NCBI RefSeq assembly: GCF_900176535.1
Contig: NZ_FWXT01000001.1
Span: 62,001-126,000 of the forward strand
From: Pedobacter africanus
Lineage (GTDB): Bacteria; Bacteroidota; Bacteroidia; Sphingobacteriales; Sphingobacteriaceae
Reading direction: 5' to 3'
DNA length: 64,000 nucleotides
The notes below the pieces were generated by a model. That model did no database searches. It was not told the DNA's origin and worked only from the letters and a program-made list of their open reading frames with translations. The position numbers were made by a program, and so were the translations under genes. Below are positions 34,381-43,837 of the stretch, one piece after another. Numbering within the stretch: the first letter of the stretch is position 1; every line of letters begins with the position of its first letter.

Positions 34381-35259
34381 TTATGCGCAGGCGCTAATGA
34401 ACTCTTTCTGATAACATAGCGGACTTTTGCCTGTTATCTTTTTGAAGCACTTGTGGAAACTTGCAAAGTTATTGAAGCCGCTGTTATAGCATACCTGTTT
34501 CAGGTTCTGGCTATGTTCGATCAGTAACTTACAGGCCTGCCCAACTTTAACTTCGATTAAAAACTGGGAATAGGTTTTGCGTGTACGGGATTTAAAATAG
34601 CGGCAGAAAGAGTTCGGACTGATCCTGGCCACTTCGGCAATTTCTTCCAGATAGATCTTATTTTTAAAATTGGCATAGGTATAATCGTAAACATCATTGA
34701 TCCTGTCCTTTTCAACCATTTCCAGATCATTGTGGAAGCCTACTGAAGAAAGTACTTCGAGCTGCGATGATTTGGCGATTTCTACCAGGGCCTGCATCAG
34801 GATGATGATCTTTTCCGTACCTTCTGCTTTCAGCATTTTGGTGATCAGCTCGGCAACCAGGGCTTTGTTTTTGCCGGTCACCTTTACCCCTCTTTTGGCT
34901 TTTTCAAGGATGTCTTTTAACAGTTTATTTTCTGGAAGGTTTAAAAAACAATCGCCAAACAGGTTCTCACTGAAATGACATACCCTTACATCTGCAGGAG
35001 CCGGCTTTACATCTGTGGTAAAATAGGCCTCATCGAACCTCCAGTAATGCGGCAGGTTTGCGCCCAGCAATACGATATCACCCGATTTAAAACGTTTGAT
35101 GCTATCACCGATAAATTGCGTGCCATTGCCTTTATTAAAATAGATCAGTTCAATTTCCTGGTGGTAATGCCATTTATTATTGATAGAAGGTTCCAGATCC
35201 TGCCTAACACTGAATGACTGCGCTGGCTCCATTGATACTTTAAGTAGTTGTGCTTTCAT
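34381..35259 (-). CDS. AraC-family transcriptional regulator with N-terminal cupin
   Basis: A 292-residue cytosolic regulator. Residues about 20-100 look like a cupin ligand-binding domain (KWHYHQEIELIYFNKGNGTQF, DIVLLGANLPHYW). The C-terminal 100 residues are two helix-turn-helix motifs (IYLEEIAEVARISPNSFCRYF and LKQVCYNSGFNNFASFHKCF, then KKITGKSPLCYQKEF). It probably senses a sugar such as free L-fucose (inference) and activates the enzyme operons around it. ATG at 35259 is the real start, since the longer frame begins with TTG. TACATTTG at 35266-35273 on the plus strand lies just upstream. Confidence 0.93.
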   Translation of the reverse strand: MKAQLLKVSMEPAQSFSVRQDLEPSINNKWHYHQEIELIYFNKGNGTQFIGDSIKRFKSGDIVLLGANLPHYWRFDEAYFTTDVKPAPADVRVCHFSENLFGDCFLNLPENKLLKDILEKAKRGVKVTGKNKALVAELITKMLKAEGTEKIIILMQALVEIAKSSQLEVLSSVGFHNDLEMVEKDRINDVYDYTYANFKNKIYLEEIAEVARISPNSFCRYFKSRTRKTYSQFLIEVKVGQACKLLIEHSQNLKQVCYNSGFNNFASFHKCFKKITGKSPLCYQKEFISACA

Positions 35260-35437
35260 GATCAATACATTTGGTTTGGTTAATGTTTAGTTTACCAGAT
35301 GTAAGGAGACATGCTTGCTCATAGTCGACTCATTTACTTTACAGGTAAAAAAGACATTGGCATGTCTGTTTCACATTACATTTGGTATAGCTAAATTAGA
35401 CCGGAACGAAATAGAAAAGGGGTAAAAATCTTAAATG

Positions 35438-35469
35438 AATAGGGGGAAATTCTTAAATTTCCCCCTATT
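35438..35469. terminator. Perfect 14-bp hairpin between GH29 and AraC genes
   Basis: AATAGGGGGAAATT, loop CTTA, AATTTCCCCCTATT. It lies 29 bp past the GH29 stop (35499), so it most likely ends that transcript; the minus strand continues with CATTTAAGATTTTTACC. On the plus strand it is followed by TGAGTTGTTTT and preceded at 35377-35384 by the -7 element TACATTTG, so a short plus-strand RNA is also conceivable. Confidence 0.7.
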
Positions 35470-35498
35470 TGAGTTGTTTTCGCCTATGTTCACCAACC

Positions 35499-37298
35499 TC
35501 ACCTTGCGGGTTCCACCACAATTGCCTTTAGGCGGAACAACTCTTTCCCATTTTGTAATGGTGTTATTTGAAGTGTATATTCACCTGCCTTACTGAACGT
35601 AGTTGTAGCAATTACATGTCTGATAAATGGCAAGGGGGCCTTCTTATCAAATTCGGAAGTACGCAGTGTCCGGAACAAAAACTCCTGATCATTGATTTTC
35701 AGACGTCCTTCCTGTCTGGCACTTTCCGGAGAACAGGAATATTCGAGTGCAACTTTATAATCTCCGGGTTCAGTAACCCTGATGTTGAAAACGGCCTCAT
35801 CTGTGGTATCCTTCAGGTCTGTTACACAAACCGTGTGCTTCCAATCGCCATAGTAATGGCTGTAGGTTAAACTCTGAATTTTTGGATTTCCTTTTAGTTT
35901 CGCAAAAACAGCTTCTACATTGTTTTCTTTGAATTGGGAGGAAACGGTTACCGGAACATTCAGGTCATAGTCTGAAACCTTGCCCGAATATTCCATTACA
36001 AAAACGGTATTGGCGCTGCCGCTTTCAAACTCAGGCAGGGTAATCCAGACATCATTCCCTTCTGTTTTAAATTCAAGTGCTTCCTTACCGATCAGGCTGT
36101 ACACCTTACTGACGGTACCATTAAAGCCAGGTACCAGCAAACGGCCATTCTCTGGTCTGTTTACGACATGTAAATATTGTTTACCTGGTTTGGAAGTACT
36201 CACCCCCCATGGCTGGGCCGGGACCAGGCCGTAGGTAGAACCGTAAATACTTTCTCCATTTTTATCGAGCCATTTCCCCGTTTCCCGTAAAAATTTAGCA
36301 GAGTATTCGGGTATCCTTCCTTCGCCATCGGGGCCCACGTTCAGCATCAGGTTCCCTCCTTTCGAAGCCACATTGGCCAGGAGGCGGATAATTTCCGCAG
36401 GGGTCTTAAAATTCATGTCATGTTTGATGTAACCCCATGAATCGTTATGGGTATAAATGGATTCCCAGGCACCTTTAATCGGGGTAGAAGGCACTTCAGA
36501 ATCGCCAAAGTCTTTATAGTCACCCAGTCCCTGACCAACACGGCTACTGAACAAACTCTTTGGCTGCAATTTTCTCAGGTCATCAACAAAAGCCTGCGTT
36601 TGTTCCTTTGTCATGCCACCCGGGGTATCGAACCAGACAATTCCCAGGGGACCGTAATTGGTCATGAGTTCCTTCAGTTGCGGAACAGCCTTTTCTTTAT
36701 AGTATTTCTCGTAATCCTTTTTACCTTCCTCAAAGTCCCAGGTATTCCTTCCGCCATTGGGCTCATACCAGTCCTGAAACTGGGAATAGTAAAAGCCGAA
36801 TTGTATGCCACGTTTTGTGGTGGCGGCAGCCAGGGCTTTCATGGGATCCTTTTTATAAGGCGTTGCAGCAACAATGTTAAAATCACTTACTTTGGAGTTG
36901 TACATCGCAAACCCTTCGTGGTGTTTTGCGGTGATGACCATGTATTTTATCCCGGCATCGCTGGCCAGCTGAGCCCATTCATCGGCATTAAATTTAACTG
37001 GATTAAAGGTCTGAGCTACGGCCTTATATTCCGCAACGGGAATCCTGGCCTGGTTCATGATCCATTCGCCACTTCCATAATAGCGTTTTCCTTTCCATTC
37101 ACCAGCCAGTTTGGCATAAAGACCCCAATGGATGAACAGGCCGAACTTGGCATCCTTAAACCATTGGATATTCGGATGTTCTTTGCCCGACGAACGGGTG
37201 TCCCACATCTCATCCATGGTCTGAGCTTTCAGGGAGTCCTTAAACAACAAAAACAATGCAAGTACCGGTAAAAATGATTTAAAATTGAGCTTCTTCAT
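35499..37298 (-). CDS. Exported GH29 alpha-L-fucosidase with C-terminal extension, copy 3
   Basis: A 599-residue enzyme. Signal peptide to about residue 25. Barrel motifs are IQWFKDAKFGLFIHWGLYAKL, ITAKHHEGFAMYNSK (His126/127, with Glu where the others have Asp) and GIVWFDTPGGMT with Asp224 as likely nucleophile. After the barrel and sandwich an extra domain of about 130 residues ends with YTLQITPLQNGKELFRLKAI and probably binds carbohydrate. It follows the beta-helix gene by 52 bp and ends the SusC1-led run of genes before a strong hairpin. Confidence 0.94.
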   Translation of the reverse strand: MKKLNFKSFLPVLALFLLFKDSLKAQTMDEMWDTRSSGKEHPNIQWFKDAKFGLFIHWGLYAKLAGEWKGKRYYGSGEWIMNQARIPVAEYKAVAQTFNPVKFNADEWAQLASDAGIKYMVITAKHHEGFAMYNSKVSDFNIVAATPYKKDPMKALAAATTKRGIQFGFYYSQFQDWYEPNGGRNTWDFEEGKKDYEKYYKEKAVPQLKELMTNYGPLGIVWFDTPGGMTKEQTQAFVDDLRKLQPKSLFSSRVGQGLGDYKDFGDSEVPSTPIKGAWESIYTHNDSWGYIKHDMNFKTPAEIIRLLANVASKGGNLMLNVGPDGEGRIPEYSAKFLRETGKWLDKNGESIYGSTYGLVPAQPWGVSTSKPGKQYLHVVNRPENGRLLVPGFNGTVSKVYSLIGKEALEFKTEGNDVWITLPEFESGSANTVFVMEYSGKVSDYDLNVPVTVSSQFKENNVEAVFAKLKGNPKIQSLTYSHYYGDWKHTVCVTDLKDTTDEAVFNIRVTEPGDYKVALEYSCSPESARQEGRLKINDQEFLFRTLRTSEFDKKAPLPFIRHVIATTTFSKAGEYTLQITPLQNGKELFRLKAIVVEPAR

Positions 37299-37350
37299 AT
37301 TTAAAAATTGTGATTCGAATGTATTCCAGGCCCTATGCCTGCTTTATTTT

Positions 37351-38910
37351 TTAGTACCCAATGTTAATAAGGGCAGCAGGCCCCAGTCGCTCAGCAAGCT
37401 GGGCGAGGTATAAACTTCCCGGGGTAACGGGTGTCCCGTAGGCATCATATATTCCTTCGGCAACAAAAGGATCTTTGTTAAATGGCTGGGCTTTCTTTTG
37501 TTTTTCTCCCTGTCCGCCAATTACCCAGTTCGCGGCACCGGGCGGCTGCTGGTTAAGAAAGGATTTCGCTTTTGAATTCCAGGCCACGGCCCAGCCTATA
37601 GACCAGCCATGCCCGGAGCCCATAGCGCCGCGGTTCATGAAATCTATGCCGCCATCGGGCACTTCGCAATTGTCGATCAACAGTCCAGTGGCCCATCTCT
37701 GGTGCGGTTGTATCCAGCCATTTCCTTTAAAAACACAGTTCAGCAATACAACCGGACCGGTAACTTTTGCTCCTGTGCCAAAAAAGAACATATTATCGCC
37801 CGTTATCCGGCAACGGTTAAACAACAATTGCCGGCCGCTTCCATTGATATCAGCAGGCTTTGCCGCTCCTGTGGTTGCCAGCCTATGCGCGATGCTTAAA
37901 TTATCAACAGTAATACGCCTGCCCGTTACACTTACACTGTTCACTGTATTGAACACTTCGATATTACGGGCCCAGCCGTCGGCAAGACCACTCATGGTAA
38001 AGGCTTTATGATGCGATTCGTTGATCGTACCTGTCTGATCGGGCGATACCATGCGCAGGTTTTCAATTCCTACCTGCGACAATTCACCTGTAGAAGAGAT
38101 TTTCACTACTGTTGTTCCTTGTTTTCCCAGGTATTTTGGATCGTAGCTGTCTGTAAGCGGAATATTTACGGTAACCTTTTTATGATCTATTCTAGTAATG
38201 ATCCTATCGGTTGTGATTTCCCCGGTAATCCAGGTTTGTTTTTTACCATCCCGCACCAGCGTATCCATACCCATCAGTTTAACCCAGGCAGTCGTTACCG
38301 GCCGGCTGATCCTGATCGTATCTCCTACCTTCAATTCGGCCGTATTGGTGAGATCAAATGAGTAAGTCCCTGAAGGCACATAAGCATCTGAAAAAGCAAC
38401 AGGTTTGCCCGCTGCTTTCGAAACCACATTGCCCCGCACAACAATGCAGGGATGGGCCTTGCCTGTCATATTGATCAATGTGCCATTCTGATCTGACCCG
38501 CTGCCCCTTAACACCACTCCGCTTGCGTTAATCATAATGGGGGCTTCACAATTGTAAACACCTGCTTTCAACAGTACTGTGCCCCTAAAACCCCTTGTAA
38601 GTTTCATTTCAGAAACCTGATCTATGGCCTGCTGGATGTTTTTTGTATTGTCGCCCTCAATGGGAGCTATTGTTATCTTTATTTCAGGATTAGGTATTTT
38701 AACCCCGCCGCCCATATAACCTGCATGGGAAAAATCCATGATCCTATCGCCACCAGGTAGGGTTTTATAAGCTAATTTCCCACTGTTGTTGGGGTATACC
38801 CATTCGCTTTTCACTGAAATACCCACCTGCTGTGCAGTAGCCACTACAGGAAGAATGGCAATGCAAAAAATAAGACCTAATTTCATGCCTTTAAGAATAA
38901 ATGATATCAT
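37351..38910 (-). CDS. Exported right-handed beta-helix protein, paralogue 3
   Basis: A 519-residue protein. The signal peptide is MKLGLIFCIAILPVVATAQ if ATG 38886 is used; ATG 38910 adds eight residues. NIQQAIDQVSEMKLTRGFRG, then LKAGVYNCEAPIMI and GVVLRGSGSDQNGT, mark the pectate-lyase-3-like start. Later rungs include GIENLRMVSPD, DGWARNIEVFNTVNS and QPHQRWATGLLIDNCEV, closely parallel to PHHRWSTGTLYDNI in paralogue 1. It lies between a GH95-like enzyme and a GH29 gene, so it probably acts on the same glycan. The reaction is unknown. Confidence 0.78.
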   Translation of the reverse strand: MISFILKGMKLGLIFCIAILPVVATAQQVGISVKSEWVYPNNSGKLAYKTLPGGDRIMDFSHAGYMGGGVKIPNPEIKITIAPIEGDNTKNIQQAIDQVSEMKLTRGFRGTVLLKAGVYNCEAPIMINASGVVLRGSGSDQNGTLINMTGKAHPCIVVRGNVVSKAAGKPVAFSDAYVPSGTYSFDLTNTAELKVGDTIRISRPVTTAWVKLMGMDTLVRDGKKQTWITGEITTDRIITRIDHKKVTVNIPLTDSYDPKYLGKQGTTVVKISSTGELSQVGIENLRMVSPDQTGTINESHHKAFTMSGLADGWARNIEVFNTVNSVSVTGRRITVDNLSIAHRLATTGAAKPADINGSGRQLLFNRCRITGDNMFFFGTGAKVTGPVVLLNCVFKGNGWIQPHQRWATGLLIDNCEVPDGGIDFMNRGAMGSGHGWSIGWAVAWNSKAKSFLNQQPPGAANWVIGGQGEKQKKAQPFNKDPFVAEGIYDAYGTPVTPGSLYLAQLAERLGPAALINIGY

Positions 38911-38983
38911 TGGTTAAGGTATCCTCTTTATTTCGTGATTAATTCTGCCGGTTTAGCTATTTATTCAATCATATTAGCCCTAC

Positions 38984-41290
38984 CTATGATCCGGGCACCA
39001 CAATTAACTCCAGCTTTTCACCCACCTGGGTATCAAAAGAAAAGGTTTTACCGTTCAACACTTCAGCTTTCCGGCCATTTCTTATCAATTGAACCCTTTT
39101 TCCTGGCCATGGATTATCCATCATACATTTCCGGCCTGCTTCACTTGACATCCTCACATATAATATCTGCCCTTTTTCCAGTTTACTGCTAACCAGAAAT
39201 GCACCATAAGCCCTTAACTGATCAAAGGCTGCATCTTTCGCCCTGTTCCAGTTGGGAAACACACGAATCACATGCTCATAACTCTGCATCAGCATTTCAT
39301 TGATGGTAAGCGGAACAGCGGCCAGGGTTTCTATACCACCACCTTCAGCAGTGATCCATAAATTAGGTAGCGACTGGACATTGATCCTGTCTTTCAAGTA
39401 TGTTAGGATTTCATCTGAGTCGTAACCTACCCGCACTGCTGCAGGAAAACAGGTCTCTATGCCATTGCCCAAAGTATTGGCCCATTGGCCGGTCCCTTTC
39501 ATCTTTTCTTTCCAGGCGGCTACATCACCAAGCAATATCTGGTTAAAAACAGAATCCGTTTTCGGTCCGCATACGCCACCAGGCAAGATCAGGCCGTGGA
39601 TAGAAACCCTGGCCAACCCATTAACACCGCTGTGCCATGGCGAGGGACTTTTCTCTACGCTTTTTAAACTCAACCTTCCATTTACCTCAGCCACCGTAAA
39701 ATCGCTCATGTGTTTAACGATATGCTGCCATTTTTCCTGCCGGCCTGCATCCCTATTTAAAAAACTACTGACATCTATCATCCCTTTGAACAACATTTTA
39801 ACCAGTCCGACAGATAGTGTAGAATTGAAATCTCCCAGCATATCGCGCCAAATGCCCTTGTTCCGGAGGTTAGGCATAACTTCACCATAATGATCCATGT
39901 AAATCACATAACGTCCGTTCTCAAATTTGAGGTAGTCTTCCCAAAAATCTGCACAAGCCAGCATGTAGGGATAAATCCGTTCTGCATAACGGGTATCATA
40001 AGTGCTGTAAAATCGCATCAGCATGTTGCCTACACTAAATACCGCATTGATTTTCTGGCCCAGAAATTTATAGCCCCCATCGATGGTATGCTCACGTGTG
40101 GCATAACGTTTTTCCATTTCATCCGGTGTAAGCGGCCACCTGGTGGTAACCAGGCCTTTTGGGCCTATTCCTACCGGATAATAAATACCTTTCATCCCCA
40201 GCAGGTCTTTGGCATGCTGCCTGCCTTTGTCCATGTAATCGAGCAGGGGCTGGTCAAAATTATCGGTCTGATCAATATAGTTGGATGAATAGGCCGCCCA
40301 GTAAGGTGCCTGGTAATTGTAATTCAAATGATAATCGCCTCCCCAGGCGGAAGAATCCCGTGTAACAAATGGCCCCCAGATGCCAGGAGCAAATTTACCT
40401 CCCCTGGAGGTAGCGCCAAACAGATATTGTGAGGCATAGTAATACTTTTCCATAAAAGGATCTCCAATGCGTACGTTTGACCGGCTCCAGAAATCCTTCC
40501 ACCAGGCTTCATGTTTTTCCTTTAGTTTTGCCAGTGCAGGTTCATTAAGTTGCTGTGCTTCTTTAATGCTTCTTTCCTTCCAGTTTTTATCGTCCTGATC
40601 TGTATACATGGTGATGACCAGTTTTATTCTTTGATCTGGTTTCAGCTGGATACTGCCATCAGCCGCTGCTTTTGCACCCAGTATCTTCATCGCCATCGCC
40701 ACCCGGCAGGGCCATTCCAGCAAAGGGCCTTGTTCAAAAGCCCTGGTTACCCAGCTTATTCTGGCTGTAGTACCTGCGGTGTTGACGGCGGTATTGCCCT
40801 GTGTTGCGTTTAATTGTGGTTTTAATGTACAGGCTTCCGTCGCAGTAAACTCCACAACAATAGTGTTGCTGGTGGCAGAAACCCAGGCTTTCATGTCAAC
40901 TCCCAGTCCCTTCTTTGTAAAGCGTCCGGTAATTAATGCTTTATCCTGTATTTGTTCTGCATAATAATCAGCGCCACGAAGGGCGCTGATCTTCACTTCT
41001 AACCATCCTGGCAATGCAATCCCGCCACCGGGGTAAACGGGGTAAGCGCGCCAGAAATCATTTTTTCCCAGGTAAAAGCATAACTTATCGGGACTGCCTC
41101 CAAGTGTAAGGCCGATATCTCCGTTGCCCGCTAAGGGGCCATCAGGTGTTTTAGCTGTAGGTACTTTTTTAGGCGCTGCTGTAAATACAGCCTTGTAACG
41201 ACCGGCATAAATCTCCTGTGCGCTGGTCCTGAAATTTCCATATAACAACAGGGTTGAGATGATCACTATTCTGAACTTTATCATATTCAT
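38984..41290 (-). CDS. Exported GH95-like six-hairpin glycosidase of unknown specificity
   Basis: A 768-residue protein with signal peptide. The N-terminal sandwich contains PDGPLAGNGDIGLTLGGSPD and LGKNDFWRAYPVYPGGG, matching the GNG and N-D-W opening of GH95. The barrel has DSSAWGGDYHLNYNYQAPYW, EDYLKFENGRYVIYMDHYGE and VFPNWNRAKDAAFDQLRAYGAF, and the end is RNPWPGK-like (MDNPWPGKRVQLI). The classical GH95 HRHxSHL motif is missing, so this is a distant relative with its own active site. It is 3 bp after the DUF5703 gene. Activity on a fucose- or galactose-type alpha linkage is only a guess. Confidence 0.78.
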   Translation of the reverse strand: MNMIKFRIVIISTLLLYGNFRTSAQEIYAGRYKAVFTAAPKKVPTAKTPDGPLAGNGDIGLTLGGSPDKLCFYLGKNDFWRAYPVYPGGGIALPGWLEVKISALRGADYYAEQIQDKALITGRFTKKGLGVDMKAWVSATSNTIVVEFTATEACTLKPQLNATQGNTAVNTAGTTARISWVTRAFEQGPLLEWPCRVAMAMKILGAKAAADGSIQLKPDQRIKLVITMYTDQDDKNWKERSIKEAQQLNEPALAKLKEKHEAWWKDFWSRSNVRIGDPFMEKYYYASQYLFGATSRGGKFAPGIWGPFVTRDSSAWGGDYHLNYNYQAPYWAAYSSNYIDQTDNFDQPLLDYMDKGRQHAKDLLGMKGIYYPVGIGPKGLVTTRWPLTPDEMEKRYATREHTIDGGYKFLGQKINAVFSVGNMLMRFYSTYDTRYAERIYPYMLACADFWEDYLKFENGRYVIYMDHYGEVMPNLRNKGIWRDMLGDFNSTLSVGLVKMLFKGMIDVSSFLNRDAGRQEKWQHIVKHMSDFTVAEVNGRLSLKSVEKSPSPWHSGVNGLARVSIHGLILPGGVCGPKTDSVFNQILLGDVAAWKEKMKGTGQWANTLGNGIETCFPAAVRVGYDSDEILTYLKDRINVQSLPNLWITAEGGGIETLAAVPLTINEMLMQSYEHVIRVFPNWNRAKDAAFDQLRAYGAFLVSSKLEKGQILYVRMSSEAGRKCMMDNPWPGKRVQLIRNGRKAEVLNGKTFSFDTQVGEKLELIVVPGS

Positions 41291-41293
41291 CCT

Positions 41294-43837
41294 TTAAATC
41301 TGAAGTTTTGCTTGTTCTGGGGTCCTGCCTTCAGGCAAGAGGATCAGTCTGTCGCCTTTTTGGGTTTGTATCACCAACAAATCTTCATTATATACAGTCT
41401 GCCTGCCATTTTTATAGACAGTTATTTTACTGTTCGGCCAGGGATTTCTGATGCGGCATTCGGAACCCAACTGGGAGTGAAGTTCTACAAAGCTGATCTC
41501 GCCGTTAAGTATAGCTGATGTAATGAGGAAGTTGCCCCTGCCCAACAAGCTGAAAGCCGCATCCCATTCTTTTGGCCAAGCCGGGAACAGGCGGATCACC
41601 GGGTCACCTGCCGGGCTTTCCGGGGCAGTTTGCAGCAACCCCGGATGCAATGCATCGGCAGCCCTTCCCAAACGCTGGATATTCGTAGTGTAAAAACCTT
41701 CGCTCAGGTCCATCCGGTTGGCTAGCACTTCATCGCCTGCTTTTCTCCTGATCTGGCTGGGCACGAGGTATCTTATAGCATCGGATCTGCCAAGAACAGC
41801 TCCGGCAGCGGGAATTTTGGACAACACATAGGGTTGATAGGCTTTGATGCCCCCTTCCCTGAAATAACCATCGTAAGTTTGCTGTGCTATTTTTAGCATT
41901 TCGGGATCTCCTCCCGGGTTGCACAAATCAAAAAACCAAACGGGCATGGTATTGCCGTCAGGCCTGCGCTGTCCGTTCCCTTTCAACAGCGGCGGTAAAG
42001 ATCCTACCCAATATTCGGGTTGTGCAGCTGTTTCAGGGTAAGCTTTACTGCTGGACAATGGTGAAAGATCGCTGATAAAACTTTCCCAATGCTTCCTGAG
42101 TTCCTGATCTGTTCCGAGCAATTCAGCGGCCTTGATTGCGGCCGGAAAAATACCCTTCATTGAGGCTATCTCTTCTACGGTATTGTGTCCGCCCCAGATG
42201 GATTCATTGTCATTCACATGATAAATGTGGTATCTGCCGTTTTCCTTCCTCAGGTTTGGAAAATTCCGGTAGAACTCCGCAATTCCCTTCAGCATGGGAT
42301 AGGCACGTTGCCTCAGCCAATCCATATCACCTGTATATTCATACCTTTGCCAGTACTGGTAGGCAATTTTTGCCCCCCTTGAAAAGATATGGTTTACCGG
42401 GCTGTAGGGACCGGATCCCCTGTCGGCCAAGGGCCATTTCCCTGCTACCCAGCTGGTATCTTTCTTCCAGTTCCAGCGGCTCAGAAAGGGTTGTTTGGTT
42501 TCGGCATAGTCTATAAATCTTTGTGAACGCTGCTGCCAGTTCTTTTTTTTCAGGTAAAGCTCCCGCATCTCGGCAGCAATATCATCCGGAAGGACAGGCT
42601 CTCCGTCAAAACCGACTGTTTCAGGGATGTAAATCCCTTTGCTGCCCCATTGTTGTTCAGCACTTTTACCAAACGAAGGATATGCATTTGAATACATGTT
42701 GAACATGGGATCCATCAGTTCCAGGTGATTGGTGGGAAACAGGGCATTGTATAAACAACTTTGGTTGGCACCCCAGAAATTAGCCCCCCATTTGCGCTGA
42801 TCTCCACCTGTGGTCCATAACATCCCGTTAAACTTGGTTGGATAAGCACCCCTGGAACTGGAGCCCATTACATAGAGGTAATAAGTGTAATTCTTTTCTA
42901 CAAAATCCGCTTCCGCGTCTTTACTGTGCAGGCTCACAAAGGATCTGGACCAGAAATCTGCCCACCATTGTTTATTCGATGCATACAGGCCCTCAAATCC
43001 AAGTTTTCGGGCCTGCTCAAGTTTAACAATAGCTGTTTTAACCAAGTCTTCGGCAGGATCGAAACCAGCTGCACTTGACATATAAACTGTAAAGTCTTTT
43101 TGCCCCTTTGTGCTGACCTGCAGCCTGGCCGTTGATTCGTTACTCAGTTCTGCATTGCATCCCGTTCCGCTGATGCCCATCACCACAGCAGAACCGCAGT
43201 AATAATCGTCTTCCTTAAATTCCTGCGTCAGGACGATGTAATCCCCATGGACAGCTATCCTGGAAACCGCAGTATGATTACCGCGACGGGTAACAGGTAA
43301 CCGCAACATCCGCAGCGCAGCAGAAAAAGCAGCGCCAGAAGGTCTTTTATCACTAACCCGCAATGCGATAACATCGGTTTTGTTCCAGGCCAAAGCTTTA
43401 ACCGAAACATCCTTTCCCCTTAATGTAGACAAGCCCTCGTAACAGGACAGCTGTTGTTTAAAATCAGGTTTATTGAACAAAGGCATCCCAAAATCCAAAT
43501 CTGCATAGGCCGTCCCGCCACAATAATCAGTATTGCGCTGAAAAAAGTTATTGCTGGCTGAATTGGAAGCAAAAACATCTACGCGGTTGAGCTGCATGTG
43601 GAGCTGACTGGGACCTGTCCATAACAGGGTCCCCATGGTTCCATTACCTATTGGCATTCCGGCCTCACTCCGGCTTACCGGCTCGGAGTAATCCAGATCT
43701 GCCCTTGAAACCAGCTTTTTATAATCTACCCTGATCATGGAGGAAGGATTGGAGGATATGGCCGGAGGAGCCTGCGCATATACCGTAGCGGCACTCAGGG
43801 CCAGGCCCATTGTTATTGCTATAAATTTGCTCTTCAT
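41294..43837 (-). CDS. Exported DUF5703-type six-hairpin glycosidase-like protein
   Basis: An 847-residue protein with signal peptide (GLALSAATVYAQ). The N-terminal part has SEAGMPIGNGTMGTLLWTGPSQ, LNRVDVFASNSASNNFF and TDYCGGTAYADLDFG, which I recall as DUF5703. The barrel follows with WGANFWGANQSCLYNALFP, GSKGIYIPETVGFDGE, WQRYEYTGDMDWLRQRAYPMLKG and RLFPAWPKEWDAAFSLLGRG, again GH95/GH65-like in layout. It overlaps the previous stop by 4 bp (ATGA) and precedes another GH95-like enzyme by 3 bp. Its substrate is unknown. Confidence 0.8.
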   Translation of the reverse strand: MKSKFIAITMGLALSAATVYAQAPPAISSNPSSMIRVDYKKLVSRADLDYSEPVSRSEAGMPIGNGTMGTLLWTGPSQLHMQLNRVDVFASNSASNNFFQRNTDYCGGTAYADLDFGMPLFNKPDFKQQLSCYEGLSTLRGKDVSVKALAWNKTDVIALRVSDKRPSGAAFSAALRMLRLPVTRRGNHTAVSRIAVHGDYIVLTQEFKEDDYYCGSAVVMGISGTGCNAELSNESTARLQVSTKGQKDFTVYMSSAAGFDPAEDLVKTAIVKLEQARKLGFEGLYASNKQWWADFWSRSFVSLHSKDAEADFVEKNYTYYLYVMGSSSRGAYPTKFNGMLWTTGGDQRKWGANFWGANQSCLYNALFPTNHLELMDPMFNMYSNAYPSFGKSAEQQWGSKGIYIPETVGFDGEPVLPDDIAAEMRELYLKKKNWQQRSQRFIDYAETKQPFLSRWNWKKDTSWVAGKWPLADRGSGPYSPVNHIFSRGAKIAYQYWQRYEYTGDMDWLRQRAYPMLKGIAEFYRNFPNLRKENGRYHIYHVNDNESIWGGHNTVEEIASMKGIFPAAIKAAELLGTDQELRKHWESFISDLSPLSSSKAYPETAAQPEYWVGSLPPLLKGNGQRRPDGNTMPVWFFDLCNPGGDPEMLKIAQQTYDGYFREGGIKAYQPYVLSKIPAAGAVLGRSDAIRYLVPSQIRRKAGDEVLANRMDLSEGFYTTNIQRLGRAADALHPGLLQTAPESPAGDPVIRLFPAWPKEWDAAFSLLGRGNFLITSAILNGEISFVELHSQLGSECRIRNPWPNSKITVYKNGRQTVYNEDLLVIQTQKGDRLILLPEGRTPEQAKLQI

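Noticed and set aside
34381..35265. AraC start at 35265
   Set aside because: The codon is TTG; ATG two codons later is in normal context.
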